NCBI GenBank assembly: GCA_012064385.1
Contig: QRDG01000621.1
Coordinates: forward strand, 1,596,243-1,660,242
Length of the DNA: 64,000 nucleotides
DNA from: Puccinellia tenuiflora
Lineage: Eukaryota > Streptophyta > Magnoliopsida > Poales > Poaceae
Direction: 5' to 3'
Part shown: one piece after another, positions 36,890-48,345 of the stretch
Layout: the number at the start of each line of letters is the position of its first letter
How positions within the stretch are numbered: position 1 is the stretch's first letter
The notes under the pieces: model-generated
Database searches by the model: none
Seen by the model: the letters and a program-made list of their open reading frames with translations, nothing else
What the model was told of the DNA's origin: nothing
Program-made: the position numbers and the translations under genes

Positions 36890-37310
36890 GGTGAGAGCTG
36901 AAGATGTTGTGTATATAAGACTACAAGTTGAGTATATAAGATTAGATTAAATAAAAAAGATAAATTGAAAGATAAAATCTCATAGTAGATCAAAGTAAAA
37001 AAACAATATTCAGTTTCATGCTAGATTTTATCATTACACTAATTTGTCGCGCCCCTTGCCGTGTCTGTTGGAGCTGACTTTTTGGCAAAAATAAACAAAT
37101 CTAGTGTTACCGACATGTTTTGATAGTCCATTAGACTTGGATTTAGAAATAAAATGTCCAGCTTGTCCATGTTAGACATAGGCGGCAGTTTTGCGAAAGG
37201 GAAAATATGAGAGCCAAAAGACTATTTTAGACCTAAACATCATGAACTTTGTTTACTCTTCTCCACTTTGCGCATGGTAATGCTAATACATTTCTTGTTA
37301 AAAATGACGT
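36890..37310. repeat. Local duplication E, related to 50640-51010
   Basis: GTATATAAGATTAGATTAAAT at the left, TTTGTCGCGCC in the middle and CATCATGAACTTTGTTTACTC at the right recur in the same order near 50655, 50785 and 50947. The region is AT-rich and non-coding. It is part of the same diverged duplicated block. Confidence 0.55.
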
Positions 37311-39235
37311 AAGTCGTGCCCATCTGACAATCCAAAAGGGTCGGTTCCAGGACCGTGTGTATGGGTTTCTAGCTCTGTTCTTCAATAGCCTCCTCAATTC
37401 AATCCAAGCAATTCAACCGAAGCATCCTGACATGCATGTGCTCGTGATCAACTGTGTGGGGATGGGGATGCGCACCGCGGAAATACAATCCCGCCTAGGC
37501 ACACGCGTGCCGGGCTTATCCACAGCGTAAATCAAGCATCTGATGGCAGCTGGAGATCCCTTCCGTTTTGCATGAAAATCCCTCAAATAAATTAAGTTTA
37601 CATTAGGAGATCCCTTCCATTTTACAACAAACGCCTCATGGTTTCCTTAGAATCCCAGTACATTGGATCAGTTACAGAATCAGCACTTTTCAAAAAAAAA
37701 AGTTACAGAATCAGCACGTAACCAAACTGGAACACCACGAACAACAGAGACAAAAACAGTACATTATTAGGCAATATCCATTTATAATGTGGGATACGAA
37801 TCATTTTAGATTCCAAATTTGGATCTGCATCATCAAGTAATTCGTACATTAATTGATATATTCCAATATTTTGGAGTACAGAAATTTAGGCACAATTAGA
37901 TAGTTGGTATTTTTTTTTCCTTTTTAATGTACATAGTTGGTACATAATTCCTTTCCTTTTTAATGTACCAAATTTGGGCAGAATTAGTCTCGCATGAACA
38001 AAACTTTCATGCAGTAGTATTATATTGTACAAAGCATTCTTTTGTCATTAACAGCCGCCATGCATGAACAAACAAGCAAAAAAGAAACGACAATAACAGA
38101 TCTGGATAGAGAATAACAGAAGCATGGCTACAATGTGACTAAATCCAGATCTAGGTCGGGGAAAATTAGACAAACTCCAGATACATGAACAAGAATGGCA
38201 GCACTAAACCCAAATCGGGGAAAATTAGACAAACTACGCGAACAGGAAAGAAATCTCCAACTAGAAAAGAATTAAGATAAGGTATGCTCCAGATCGGGTC
38301 TGGCGAGATGCACTACACAGGAAAGAACGCCTCCGCATTCATCCACACTGGCCATCCCCTCCCGCGGCCGCCGTGTTGGCCCTGCTCGAACTGCCGTCGC
38401 GACCAACTCTTCTTCGAAGATGGCAGATCCGCCGCAGACGCTATGGTCGGTGAGGCTCGTGGGGGCAGAAAACGCGAGAGAGATGAGAAGGATAAGGAGC
38501 AGAGGGTCACGGCCTCACGGGCGGCGGCATGCATGAGTTGTCCAATGTCAACTTTGCTTCCTATAGGGGGAGGAAGTGTATACAAGTGCAGGTTGTTTAT
38601 GTAAAAGGGTAACACGAATCTGAAACAGCTTGCCAACGGTGGAGGATAAGACGGGGACACGCATGCCCGGGTGGAATTTCCGCGTCGATGCACACCGCCC
38701 CTATGTTATCCTCCTCGTCAAGTACACTTCCGAGCAGAACTTGTAGTACTACAATTGCATGGTGATGATTGTTGTAGCAAAAGACTACATTTTACCATAT
38801 ATACCCTCCAAAAATCCATAGTTAAAGGGGGAAGGGGTGCAGCCCCCCCCCCCCCCCCCCCCCCCTCCAGTAAAACCACCAAAACTAAATGCTTTTGGGA
38901 TGGTGTGTCGGCTCTGAAAAGTATGTTTCTGAACTTCATAAATTTGGCTCCATCCTTCCAACCCCGACTTTTCCCGACTTTCGAAATAGTTTTGATAAGG
39001 GGTCCAATGTGGGTTAAGTTTTCAACACAGTTTAAAAGGAAAGGGTAAAAATGCCTCCTTCAGGAATATTGGAAGAAGTGTGTGTTCACTTTACAAACAC
39101 GAAACTTTACACATAATTGAATTATTAGATGTGTATCGTTCAGTTTTCCAGATTTTTTTTGAAGTCTTTTATATATTTTTTTAATTTTGAAAAATATGCA
39201 TGAGCTGGTGAGCTCGGAAGTCAGGTGGATTTTGG
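37311..39235. other. Intergenic DNA with gene-like remnants
   Basis: No convincing gene is present. A GC-rich patch at 38310-38560 has open frames on both strands without recognisable motifs. A C-homopolymer of about 22 bases lies near 38846-38867. The segment 38960-39060 (CGAAATAGTTTTGATAAGGGG...AAAATGCCTCC) is related to 50250-50325 (TGAAATAGTTTTAAGGGGCC...AAAATGGCTCC), again pointing to local duplication. Confidence 0.4.
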
Positions 39236-39239
39236 TGTT

Positions 39240-40033
39240 TGGACGTTGCTCACTTGATAATGTTTGTAGCGCAAAAAGAAAAAGATCCGGTGGATGGTGC
39301 AATTTCCTCCCAGTCAATGGACACACAACATATTTGCGAAAATACTTGTGGAAATTGAAAGTTCCGTTAAAGATTCGTATTTTTCTATGGTTTCTGCATA
39401 GAAAAGAACTTCTGACCAAGGATAATCTAATTAAAAGAAAATGGATTGGGAGTAAAAAAATGTGTTTTTTGCGATAGAGATGAGTCTGTCGAACACTTGT
39501 TTATATCTTGTCCATATGTACGTGATATTTGGCGAATGATTCATTTTACCTTTAACATTAAACCTCCTTCTAGTATTTCGGATCTGTTTGGAAGCTGGCT
39601 TAATGGGGTAGATAAGGGGTCCAAGGAGCTTATTCGGATTGGCACTGCGGCTGTTCTATGGGCTGTTTGGAACTGCAGAAATGACATTATATTTAACAAG
39701 GCAACATCTACTCATTTTTTGCAGGTTATCAACAAGGCGACTTACTGGATCCACATGTGGTCATTTCTTCTCCCTGCGGAGCGGCGTGGTCTCATGGATA
39801 CCGCATGTACTCGAATGATGATGGTCGTACGGGCTATCTTCTGCCGGGGTGGGTGGCGATTTCATAAGAGAATCGATGGATAGAGCCTTTTTAAGTGGTT
39901 GATTTTTGTATCCACGCTGAGTGATCCTTAATGTGTACACGTTGAGATATTTGAATTCTTAATAATTGCGGTGGCTGTGTGCATCATTTTGATGCAGAGG
40001 CCGGGGATCCGCACCCTATTATCTAAAAAAAAC
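39240..40033 (+). mobile_element. 5'-truncated LINE, zf-RVT region
   Basis: Two overlapping frames encode the zinc-binding region found at the C-terminus of plant non-LTR reverse transcriptases: YLWKLKVPLKIRIFLW, then LTKDNLIKRKW, then CVFCDRDESVEHLFISCP. They are offset by an indel at an A-run near 39455. The frame continues to RFHKRIDG at 39883, followed by a 3' tail that ends in an A-run near 40026. The reverse transcriptase and endonuclease regions are missing. Typical dead-on-arrival LINE copy. Confidence 0.75.
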
Positions 40034-40176
40034 GTGAATGGATCTCACGATATGTGCGAATGATCGGAGGAAAAAAGTGCTCCAAGACAACAAAAGGAGA
40101 AGGTAGGAAAACCACTTTGTTGGGGACAGGCTAGTGGTGTGAGTGTACCTTTAATCATCAACTTTGGTGTACCCTC

Positions 40177-40374
40177 TATCAAAGATCGCTGTGAACGATG
40201 CCTTGTCCTCGGCTCGGTTACGTGTTGATATAGGCCCATAACTAGGCAAGAAGTTATTACATGATTGAGTCTTGATTAGGGAGGATTAACCAGATCCGAA
40301 TATGCTTTATATTCCAGCATATTCGGTTACATATATAGCAAGAGATCAATCTAATTAATCTAATTATGCTGACA
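40177..40374 (-). repeat. 3' LTR of the young copia element
   Basis: 198 bp, opening TGTCAGCATAATTAG and closing ATCTTTGATA on the minus strand. It differs from its partner at about 40288 (A versus G) and about 40345 (A versus G). Confidence 0.93.
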
Positions 40375-40385
40375 TCCCCCCTTAA

Positions 40386-43300
40386 TCAAAACTTGTACAA
40401 GTTTAGATTACGTTTGAATTCTGCTAAGTCCCTAGGAGCCAAGGCCTTCGTGAAACCATCAGCAACCTGATCATGTGTGGAGATGAATCGAATATCAAGC
40501 ATCTTTTGGGCCACTCTCTCTCGGACAAAATGAAAATCAATTTCTATGTGTTTTGTCCTGGCATGGAAAACAGGGTTAGCAGATAAATATGTGGCACCCA
40601 TATTATCACACCATAAACATGGTACTTCATTGAGCTTTACACCAAGTTCCTTGAGAATAGTTTCCACCCATATAACTTCAGCTGTGGCATTGGCCAGAGA
40701 TTTGTATTCAGCCTCTGTACTGGATCTAGACACGGTTGGTTGCTTTTTAGCACTCCACGATATAAGATTAGGTCCAAAGAATATGGCAAATCCCCCGGTA
40801 GACCGTCTGTCATCAACACAACATGCCCAATCTGTATCCGAGAAGGCACTGATTAAGGTGGATGAGGACTTTCTAAAAGTGAGTCCCGTGGTACAAGTAT
40901 CTTTGATATACCGCAATATGCGTTTGACTGCTGTCCAATGATCTGTGGTAGGAGCTAGCATGTAAGATTGACAGACTTTGTTAACTGAAAAAGAAATGTC
41001 AGGCCTAGTCAATGTCAAATATTGCAAACCTCCTACTATACTTCTGTACAGGGTAATGTCGTCCATCCCTAGTGCCTCTCCTTTATGAGCAGAATATTTT
41101 TCGGATGGAGATAATGGTGTGGGTGATGACTTGCAATTTTCCATACCAACTTTTGCTAATAATTCCGAGGCATATTTTTCTTGGGTAAGAACAAGTCCAT
41201 TATCAGTTTTCCTTACTTCAATGCCCAAGAAATAATGTAAATCTCCTAAATCCTTGATAGCAAAATGTGTGTTTAAATCATGTACTAGAGTAGAGATGGC
41301 TTGACTTGATGAACTTGTGACTATGATATCATCCACATAAATAAGCACAAACACCATGATACCTGACTTGTTATAGATGAACAAGGATGTGTCTCCTCGA
41401 GATGGCTTGAAACCCAAAGATTGCAATTTTGTACTCAGGCGTGAGTACCATGTTCTCGGTGCCTGTTTGAGCCCATATAGTGCTTTATCCAACTTACAAA
41501 TATGGTGAGGTGCATTTGCATCTTCATACCCAGGAGGTTGTCTCATGTATACTTCCTCTTCCAGAATGCCATGAAGAAACGCATTCTTGACATCGAGTTG
41601 TTGAAGACTCCAGCCCCTGGAAACAGCAATGGACAAAACAAGTCTAATAGTGGCTGCCTTAACAACTGGACTAAAAGTGTCTTCATAGTCTATTCCAAAA
41701 CGTTGCTTGAAACCTTTTGCTACTAAGCGAGCTTTGTATCTATCTATAGAACCATCTGAATTTTTCTTGATTTTGTATACCCATTTGCAGTCAATTATAT
41801 TTTTACCAAGGTGTGATGGAACCAAGTGCCATGTCTTGTTTTTCATGAGTGCATCATATTCATCATCCATTGCCTTGCGCCAATTGTCGTTGCTGAGTGC
41901 TTCATGCAAACTGTTCGGCTCTCCTGTAGTACACAAAAGATTGTATCGAATAGTACGTTTAGAGGGATCATAACGAACAGTACCATCTGTAGGTTGTCTA
42001 GGATGCACAATGCCCTTTTGTAGCCTTGTTCTCGGTGCAGGAGGGGAGGCAGCACGGTCTGGTGCAGAGGATCCGGGCGCCTGGGGGTCCGCACGTGTGG
42101 CCGACGTGACCCCGTCGATTTGTCTTGACGCGGAGACTGGCTGATCGGCAGCCTGCTCGCGAGTGGACGCCGTCCGCGTGGCAGCCGAGGACTCGCCAGT
42201 CCCCGTGGCAGACCCGCCCCGCGCGCTCGACGCGGTTTCCGTCGGTGCGGACGACGAGGAGAATTCCTCGGGATCGGAGGCTGCAGGCGAATCCGTTCCG
42301 GATCCGGCGCATGATGTGGTCAGCGAATCTCCTCCAGGATTGCCGCCAGTCGACTCGTCATTTTCTGACGTAAAATCAGACCCCGATTCTGAGACATTTT
42401 GGCTCGAATTTGCAGCATCTTGCTCCGGATTTTCGGCTGCTATCTGCACAGGTCTAACAACAGACAATGGTGAGGTAATATTAGGCATATGATCATTATT
42501 ATTCGCACCCCCATTTATTGGCTGGATTTGATCCGGAAGGAGGAGAATTTCCTTGCGTAGGAGGGCGCCGGCATTAGGATGAAGAGAGGCAAAAGGAAAG
42601 ATATTTTTGTCAAAAACAACGTCACGAGAGATGTAGACTCGGCCAGAGGAGACATCTAAGCATTTTACGCCCTTGTGCCGTGGACTATATCCAAGAAACA
42701 CGCATTGTTTGGAACGGAAAGCTAATTTCCGGGTATTGTATGGACGTAAATTGGGCCAACATGCGCACCCGAACACACGAAGTGATTTGTAGTCCGGTGT
42801 TGTACCTAGAAGACGTTCAACAGGAGAAGTGTTATTGATGACTTTGCTAGGCATGAGATTAATAAGATAGGTGGCGGTAAGAAAAGCCTCATCCCAAAAT
42901 TTCAAAGGCATGGATGCATGTGCAAGAAGTGAAAGACCCACTTCTACTATATGGCGATGTTTTCGTTCTGCCGAGCCATTTTGTTGGTGTGCGTGTGGGC
43001 ATGAGACATGATGAGTGATGCCGAGTCTTTGAAAAAATGGACTTAATTTCTCATATTCTCCTCCCCAATCAGTTTGCATGATGATGATTTTCCTATTAAA
43101 CTTGCGTTCAACAAGATGCATAAAATTGTTGAAAACCTCAAAAACATCAGATTTTTTCTTTAGCAAATATATCCAAGTGAATTTGCTAAAATCATCAATG
43201 AAGCTTACATAATAATCATATCTTCCTACAGAAGTGGGTGCAGGACCCCATACATCAGAAAATATTTGTTGAAAGGGGACGGTGGAAACACTTGTTGAAA

Positions 43301-43793
43301 TAGGATATGGAAGTTGATGACTTTTTCCCTTTTGGCATGAATCACAAATAGTTTCTACACTAGAATCCTTGGAATGTGGAAGACAAAATTTATTTAGGAT
43401 ATGTTGAACCACTGAATAAGATGGATGACCTAGGCGACTATGCCACCTTGAGGAGGTGGGCTTTGTGACGACATGAACTTGCTTGGAGGAAGATGAGGAC
43501 ACGATAGGGTAGAGTCCACCTTCGCAGTTCCCCTTAAGAAGAACTTTCTTCGTTGCTTGATCCTTAATAAAAAAATGCCAAGGGTGAAATTCAAGAAAGG
43601 CATCATTATCAATTGCAAGTTTATGAACTGAAAGAAGATTTTTAGTCGCACTAGGAACATGAAGAATATTTTTGAGGTGTAAATTTCGATTTGGGGTTTG
43701 AATAGATGAATGACCAATATGTCTAATATTCATACCTTCTCCATTTGCCGTGTGAACCTTCTCATTGCCACGGTACTTGTCACGCAGCATCAA
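40386..43793 (-). CDS. Copia pol: GAG-pre-integrase, integrase, reverse transcriptase, RNase H
   Basis: An uninterrupted 1135-codon frame follows the second stop of the polyprotein. It contains the GAG-pre-integrase zinc region (RWHSRLGHPS, CDSCQKGKSHQ; about residues 110-165) and the integrase core with the three acidic residues in SDVWGP, QTDWGGEY and NGSAERKH (about residues 180-280). A copia-type reverse transcriptase follows (WVYKIK, DVKNAFLHG, YVDD), then RNase H with SDTDWA, STEAEYKS and WCDNMGA. It ends 12 bases before the 3' LTR, as usual for the family. The domain order integrase before reverse transcriptase defines Ty1/copia. The protein could be made only if the two upstream stops were bypassed. 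Confidence 0.93.
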   Translation of the reverse strand: MMLRDKYRGNEKVHTANGEGMNIRHIGHSSIQTPNRNLHLKNILHVPSATKNLLSVHKLAIDNDAFLEFHPWHFFIKDQATKKVLLKGNCEGGLYPIVSSSSSKQVHVVTKPTSSRWHSRLGHPSYSVVQHILNKFCLPHSKDSSVETICDSCQKGKSHQLPYPISTSVSTVPFQQIFSDVWGPAPTSVGRYDYYVSFIDDFSKFTWIYLLKKKSDVFEVFNNFMHLVERKFNRKIIIMQTDWGGEYEKLSPFFQRLGITHHVSCPHAHQQNGSAERKHRHIVEVGLSLLAHASMPLKFWDEAFLTATYLINLMPSKVINNTSPVERLLGTTPDYKSLRVFGCACWPNLRPYNTRKLAFRSKQCVFLGYSPRHKGVKCLDVSSGRVYISRDVVFDKNIFPFASLHPNAGALLRKEILLLPDQIQPINGGANNNDHMPNITSPLSVVRPVQIAAENPEQDAANSSQNVSESGSDFTSENDESTGGNPGGDSLTTSCAGSGTDSPAASDPEEFSSSSAPTETASSARGGSATGTGESSAATRTASTREQAADQPVSASRQIDGVTSATRADPQAPGSSAPDRAASPPAPRTRLQKGIVHPRQPTDGTVRYDPSKRTIRYNLLCTTGEPNSLHEALSNDNWRKAMDDEYDALMKNKTWHLVPSHLGKNIIDCKWVYKIKKNSDGSIDRYKARLVAKGFKQRFGIDYEDTFSPVVKAATIRLVLSIAVSRGWSLQQLDVKNAFLHGILEEEVYMRQPPGYEDANAPHHICKLDKALYGLKQAPRTWYSRLSTKLQSLGFKPSRGDTSLFIYNKSGIMVFVLIYVDDIIVTSSSSQAISTLVHDLNTHFAIKDLGDLHYFLGIEVRKTDNGLVLTQEKYASELLAKVGMENCKSSPTPLSPSEKYSAHKGEALGMDDITLYRSIVGGLQYLTLTRPDISFSVNKVCQSYMLAPTTDHWTAVKRILRYIKDTCTTGLTFRKSSSTLISAFSDTDWACCVDDRRSTGGFAIFFGPNLISWSAKKQPTVSRSSTEAEYKSLANATAEVIWVETILKELGVKLNEVPCLWCDNMGATYLSANPVFHARTKHIEIDFHFVRERVAQKMLDIRFISTHDQVADGFTKALAPRDLAEFKRNLNLYKF

Positions 43794-44819
43794 GTTCTCG
43801 AGGTTCCCGGTGATGTGGTCGGTTGCCCCAGTGTCGGGATATCAATTGGTATCGACACCGTAGGCCATGTTTGCGGCCTTCTCATAGTCGTCGTCGTGGT
43901 CGTTGGTGTCGTTGTTGTCCTCGTAGCGCCACCAGCAGCTGTTGGCGATGTGGCCGGTCTTCTTGCAGATCTGGCAGGTGGCGTCACGGTACCGAGAGGG
44001 GGCGCGTCCTCCTCGTCCACGCCCACGTCCGCCATGCGGAGGCCGGCGGCCACCTCCGCCGCGACCGCGGTTGTTCTTGTAGTTGTTGTTGTTGTAGTGG
44101 TTGTAGTTGTTGTTGTTGTAGTGGCCGTCGCGATGACCTCCACGATTTGCTATGTTTGCCGAGGATTAGAACCTCTTTTGGCTACCACCCAAGAGCATAT
44201 TTTGACGCATATCATGTGCAGAGATTAGACCGTGTAGTTCGCTCACCGTGCATGTCCCCATGATGTTGACCGCGTCGGCCACGGAGTTGTACTCCTCGTC
44301 GAGCCCGTTGACGATGTAGGTGACGAGCTCCTCTTCATCCACGACCCGCCCGGCCGCCAGCAGCTCCTGGGCGAAGCCGCGCATCATGGCGACGTACTGG
44401 TCCGCCGTCCGGGACTCCTTCCTGGTGTTGGCGAGGGATCCACGAAGGCTGGCGATGCTGGCCTTGGACCTCGACGCGAAGGTGGTGGAGATGAGTTCCC
44501 AGACTTCCGCGGCGTGCTCGAGGCCGACAGTCTGGGCGAGGATGTCGGTGGAGACGGAGTTGACGAGGTAGTGGAGGACGCGCTGATCCCGCTCGAGCCA
44601 GACGTCGTACGCCGGGTTGGGCGTCTTGGTCTCCTTGCCGTCCTTCTCGGTGGTGAGGAACTCCGGCGGCGCCTTTTCCTTGCCGGTCAGGATGTCGAGG
44701 AGCCGTGCTCCACGAAGGGCCGGCATGGCCTGGGCCTTCCACAGCAGAAAGTTTGCCCGTGTAAGCTTTTCGGTCGGTGGATTGCCAAGGGGCTGAGGTG
44801 TAGCAGAGGAGGAGGCCAT
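43794..44819 (-). pseudogene. Copia gag and protease segment with two in-frame stops
   Basis: The polyprotein opens at 44819 with a UBN2-type gag (FLLWKAQAMPALRGARLLD; YNSVADAVNIM), about 217 residues. It is followed by a stop (TAA at 44166-44168), an Asn/Gly/Arg-rich linker, a CCHC zinc knuckle (CQICKKTGHIANSC, near 43980) and the protease signature DTGATDHI (near 43830). A second stop (TGA) lies five codons before DTGA, where relatives usually have Trp. All parts share the frame of pol, so only the two nonsense changes break a single long polyprotein. Confidence 0.88.
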
Positions 44820-44896
44820 TCTTGGTTGTTTCGGTGGTGGTGTTCTTGGTTCTTGGTTTTCTTGATGTCACGGAAGAGCTGGAGGCTCTGATACCA

Positions 44897-45094
44897 TATC
44901 AAAGATCGCTGTGAACGATGCCTTGTCCTCGGCTCGGTTACGTGTTGATATAGGCCCATAACTAGGCAAGAAGTTATTACATGATTGAGTCTTGATTAGG
45001 GAGGATTGACCAGATCCGAATATGCTTTATATTCCAGCATATTCGGTTACATATATAGCAGGAGATCAATCTAATTAATCTAATTATGCTGACA
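44897..45094 (-). repeat. 5' LTR of the young copia element
   Basis: 198 bp, same length as the 3' LTR and next to the tRNA-Met primer site at 44884-44896. Confidence 0.93.
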
Positions 45095-45241
45095 GCCTCG
45101 ATCGTTCATATTTAGCTATGTACGGGTTTTGTATTTAGCTTTGACCGAGTAGACACGTCGTACGTGACTTGGGAGCAACTCACTCAAACTTACGCTCAAA
45201 ATGGCATGCGCGCATTTTCTTTCTCCCTCCTCCGCTCTAGT

Positions 45242-46060
45242 TGAGAGTTGGTCGCACCGCTCCAGCTCCACTCCCTCTTCCTCGGCGGCCTCTCCAGCTG
45301 GAGACAGTGTGGGAGAGCCGGAGAGGAGGCAAACCTCTACTTACGCATGAATATTTATAGCATTAGGGGTAGTTTTAGGGCTAGTTTACGGTTTGCCTCT
45401 ATTGTGACTGGCGGGATGATGAAGGGTATTTGATCACCGGATCGAGCCTGCGAAAGGCTTCCAGAGGTTGGTGGCGGTGATACTGATGTTTGTGGTGCAC
45501 TACGGTATGGAGCCTGAGACAGGCGGATTTTTCCTCCGATGTATAGCCATCATGGTGATGGTGGTGTTGGAAAAGATGGCATCAAGACCGGTGTCCGCTC
45601 TATGCCGCGGAAATCTCGAGCTGCAGGTGTTCCATTGTGACGGCGGTTGCTCTTCCCCAGGTGAGTTGCCGATGCAAAGGATCTTCGAATACTCTGCGGC
45701 GCCGCCCCAAGATATTCATCCCCGGCGACAATAAATCTGGCACGCGCGTGGAGTGTGTCTCATCGGTGCAGCGGAAAAGGACCGAGTCATGTTTTCTAGA
45801 TTTGTTTCGGGATTATTGGTGTAAAAGTGTGGGGTCTCACTGAATTTTGTCTTTCTTTCCGGGCCTTCTTGTAAAATGTAGTCCCACCGCTATGGCTAAA
45901 ATTCTCAAAATCTTATTAACAACACACCATTCGTCAGTTCTGGACCCATTGACCAATCGCATTTTAACCGATGCCTGCTTTCCCCATAGATCCTGTCTCG
46001 ACATTTCGATGCTGCGGTTGAAATTGCAGGCAAGTTTTACAGTACCTTTTACTGGTCATG
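45242..46060. repeat. Local duplication, copy B
   Basis: This copy is collinear with 35925-36850 but contains the sequence left of the CACTA-1 junction (TCTAGTTGAGAGTTGGTCG). It therefore preserves what the unfilled site in copy A probably looked like. Short frames are disrupted differently from copy A. The shared 3' part (CACCATTCGTCAGTTCTGG...) extends into the family member at 47750. Confidence 0.6.
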
Positions 46061-46979
46061 GTAAGGAGAGTAGTATGTTTTCATCCGACGGTTGAGAGAG
46101 ATTAGGCCCAACAAGCCCATCAAGTTGTGATTAGCTGTAAAAAAATAAGAATCGTCTAATCCAGCCGTACGCTGCCATCCGCTCATGCGCCCGGCTAGCT
46201 GCATGCCGTCATCGGCGGCGCGCGCCGCAACCAACGCCTCCGACCGTCCTGCGCATGCAGTAAACACCGGCACTCTCTTTTCCGGCTACTAACAATGAAC
46301 GTCGAAGCTTGTATGTATGTGCTTGAATGCTTGATCATTTGGCTTAGACGACACATGAATGAGTACAGAGATACGATGCTCCTGTAACGATGTCTTGCGA
46401 GACATGAATTCATTAGTATCTGTATATGCATTGGTATGCGCCTATTCAGGAGCGAGCTATGTATGCATTCGTATGTATGCACAGGTCTGCGCCTAGTCAG
46501 GAGCGAGCTTGATTGCAGCTGTCGTTGAACATGACATGAACACATTTGACAAGCCCGCGCACATCAGAGAGCTCCGATCGACCTGGATTAGCAACGGCGG
46601 CCCGACGGATTTCGCGTTCTAGCTGCGGGATTTCGATCTATTTGGCGGAATGATCCGATCTATTTGGAGCAATGACAGGGACGGCGGCACGTTCGATCTG
46701 TTTGGAGACTGTTTGGACACGGCGAAATTAACTAACATATTATTTAGGGTGCCCATCTACGTCTTGGGCCAGGGCCCAGCTACGGGATAGTCTGCGGGGT
46801 ACCGATTTGAGGCACCAGTATGATTTGTACTGGTCACAATTTAACCACTAGTATAGATTGTTTTTAGCCTTCGGATTAAGGAAAATTAATGGCTGTAATC
46901 AATTTGAGGCTACCATAGAAGGCCTCTTGCAGGCAAGTTTTACAGGGTAAGACAATGAAGGCGTCGCGTCGTCAGGAGT
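46061..46979. other. Intergenic DNA, no gene seen
   Basis: Mixed-composition sequence with a short internal direct repeat: ...GCGCCTA-TCAGGAGCGAGCT occurs near 46438 and 46490. No coding region, RNA gene or mobile-element terminus was recognised. Confidence 0.4.
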
Positions 46980-47380
46980 AGTACATGCAGTCTAGCACCG
47001 CGTACACGCTCGCAGTAATAGTAAATCAGAAGCGGCAGAGTTGAACCGAAGTTGAAGATTCGGCTTGACATGCTACACAGGCTGGCTGTCAAAACTCGAG
47101 GACCGCCTCACGTGCACTTCTCATTTTTTACCACTACTCTCGAGTTGCAAGGGAGGATCGGAAGGTCCGATCGGGCAGCGAGAGAAGACACCTGTTGACT
47201 CGTCGCTGCCACCGAGACAGTGCATGCAGGTTTCAACTGTCCCTGATGCGGTGAAAAAACTCGCCGGGGTGAACGATCGAGGCTGTGGTGATCGGGCGTC
47301 GGTAACTGAACTCTGCGCCGTGAGATCCATGTACGAAATTAAAATGTTTCTAAAAAATCTCGCCGTCAACAATTAATCCC
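46980..47380. repeat. Local duplication, copy C1
   Basis: The block starting GTTGAAGATTCGGCTTGACAT and running to CCGTGAGATCCATG matches 48060-48340 at about 90 percent. A minus-strand frame (MDLTAQSSVTDARSPQPRSF...) is partly kept in the other copy, but that copy carries a stop, so coding function is doubtful. The source is unknown. Confidence 0.6.
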
Positions 47381-47384
47381 GGTG

Positions 47385-47520
47385 ATCGAACACCGACCAC
47401 TCCTCCACTGTGCGGCGTAGTCGCCCAGCCAAGCGAAACCTTAATGCCATTCCAAACATGAGGCGAGTATCTACATTTGAATATGAGGTGGGCCGTGGTC
47501 TCCAGTTAGGATGTGCTACT
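47385..47520 (-). mobile_element. Short LINE zf-RVT fragment
   Basis: Minus-strand translation gives ETTAHLIFKCRYSPHVWN, the typical second half of the plant LINE zinc-binding motif (HL-F-CRYS--VWN), followed by ~25 related residues. There is no start and no upstream reverse transcriptase; the preceding sequence carries a stop. A small dead fragment. Confidence 0.55.
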
Positions 47521-47739
47521 AGACTTGAAGATGTATATTTTTGATCGGGGGTGTGTCTACCTGTCATGTATGTGCGGCAGAGGCACACGACCCCCTTGAT
47601 GATGATGATGAACTGTTATTTTGATCATGCGTGTATGTTGATGTAAATGTAAGTATGCAGATCATAAGAAATCTACCCCAGATAATTGTGTTAAGCATGC
47701 TGGGCTCTTCTTCTACTTTGTGTATTGTCTGCTAGGTCG

Positions 47740-48345
47740 CCTCTCCGGCATTAACAGTACACCATTGGTCAGTTCTAGACACATTGACCAATCACATTTT
47801 AATCGATGCGTGCAGGCAGTAACTAATGTTAGCCAGCTTTCCTTTGCCCCATAGATCCTGTGTCAGAGACATTTCAACGGTGCGGTTGAAATTGCACTGC
47901 AGGGGTAAGAAAATGAAGGCGTCGTCAGGTAGTTCGTATGTGTGTAACCATTATTAACTCTGTCACCGCCTATACATACGCTTGCAGTATACGGAGTATA
48001 TAACAAATACAGAAATTATGTGAGAGCTGGAGCTGTTTTGTTTGTTTTAGTTTCACGGCACAAGTTGAAGATTCGGCTTGACATACGACACAGGCTGGCT
48101 GTCAAAACTCGAGGACCGTGCACTTATTTTTTACCACTACTCTCGAGTTGCAAGGGAGGATCGGAAGGTCCGATCGGGCAGCGAGAGAAGACACCTGTTG
48201 ACTCGTCGATCGCTGCCACCGAGACAACGCATATGCAGGTTTCAACTACCGCCCCCCGATGCGGTGAAAAAGCTCGCCGGGGTGAAGGACCGAGGCGGTG
48301 GTGATCCGGCGTCGGTAACCGAACTGGGCGCCGTGAGACCCATGG
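47740..48345. repeat. Local duplication, copy C2
   Basis: The left third (CACCATTGGTCAGTTCTAGAC to GACATTTCAACGGTG) matches 36690-36830 and 45905-46020. The right half matches 46980-47340. This copy therefore links the two sets and shows that they belong to one larger ancestral unit. Confidence 0.6.

Larger units (their letters stand above)
40177..45094 (-). mobile_element. Young Ty1/copia retrotransposon, 4918 bp
   Basis: Two 198 bp LTRs (40177-40374 and 44897-45094) enclose a minus-strand polyprotein. They start TATCAAAG and end GCTGACA on the plus strand and differ at two positions, about 1 percent. The primer-binding site (44896-44884, TGGTATCAGAGCC) matches initiator tRNA-Met, and a polypurine tract (AAGGGGGGA, 40383-40375) abuts the 3' LTR. 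Flanking 5-mers CCCTC (40172-40176) and GCCTC (45095-45099) agree at four of five positions. At a conventional grass rate of 1.3e-8 per site per year, two differences would imply a few hundred thousand years, with wide error. Confidence 0.93.

Noticed and set aside
43710..44263. Plus-strand Val- and Cys-rich frames
   Set aside because: They are antisense of the Asn/Gly-rich linker and zinc knuckle of the copia polyprotein.
46980..47372. Minus-strand frame MDLTAQSSVTDARSP... as a conserved gene
   Set aside because: The duplicate copy at 48060-48340 carries a stop in the same frame, and no motif is recognisable.
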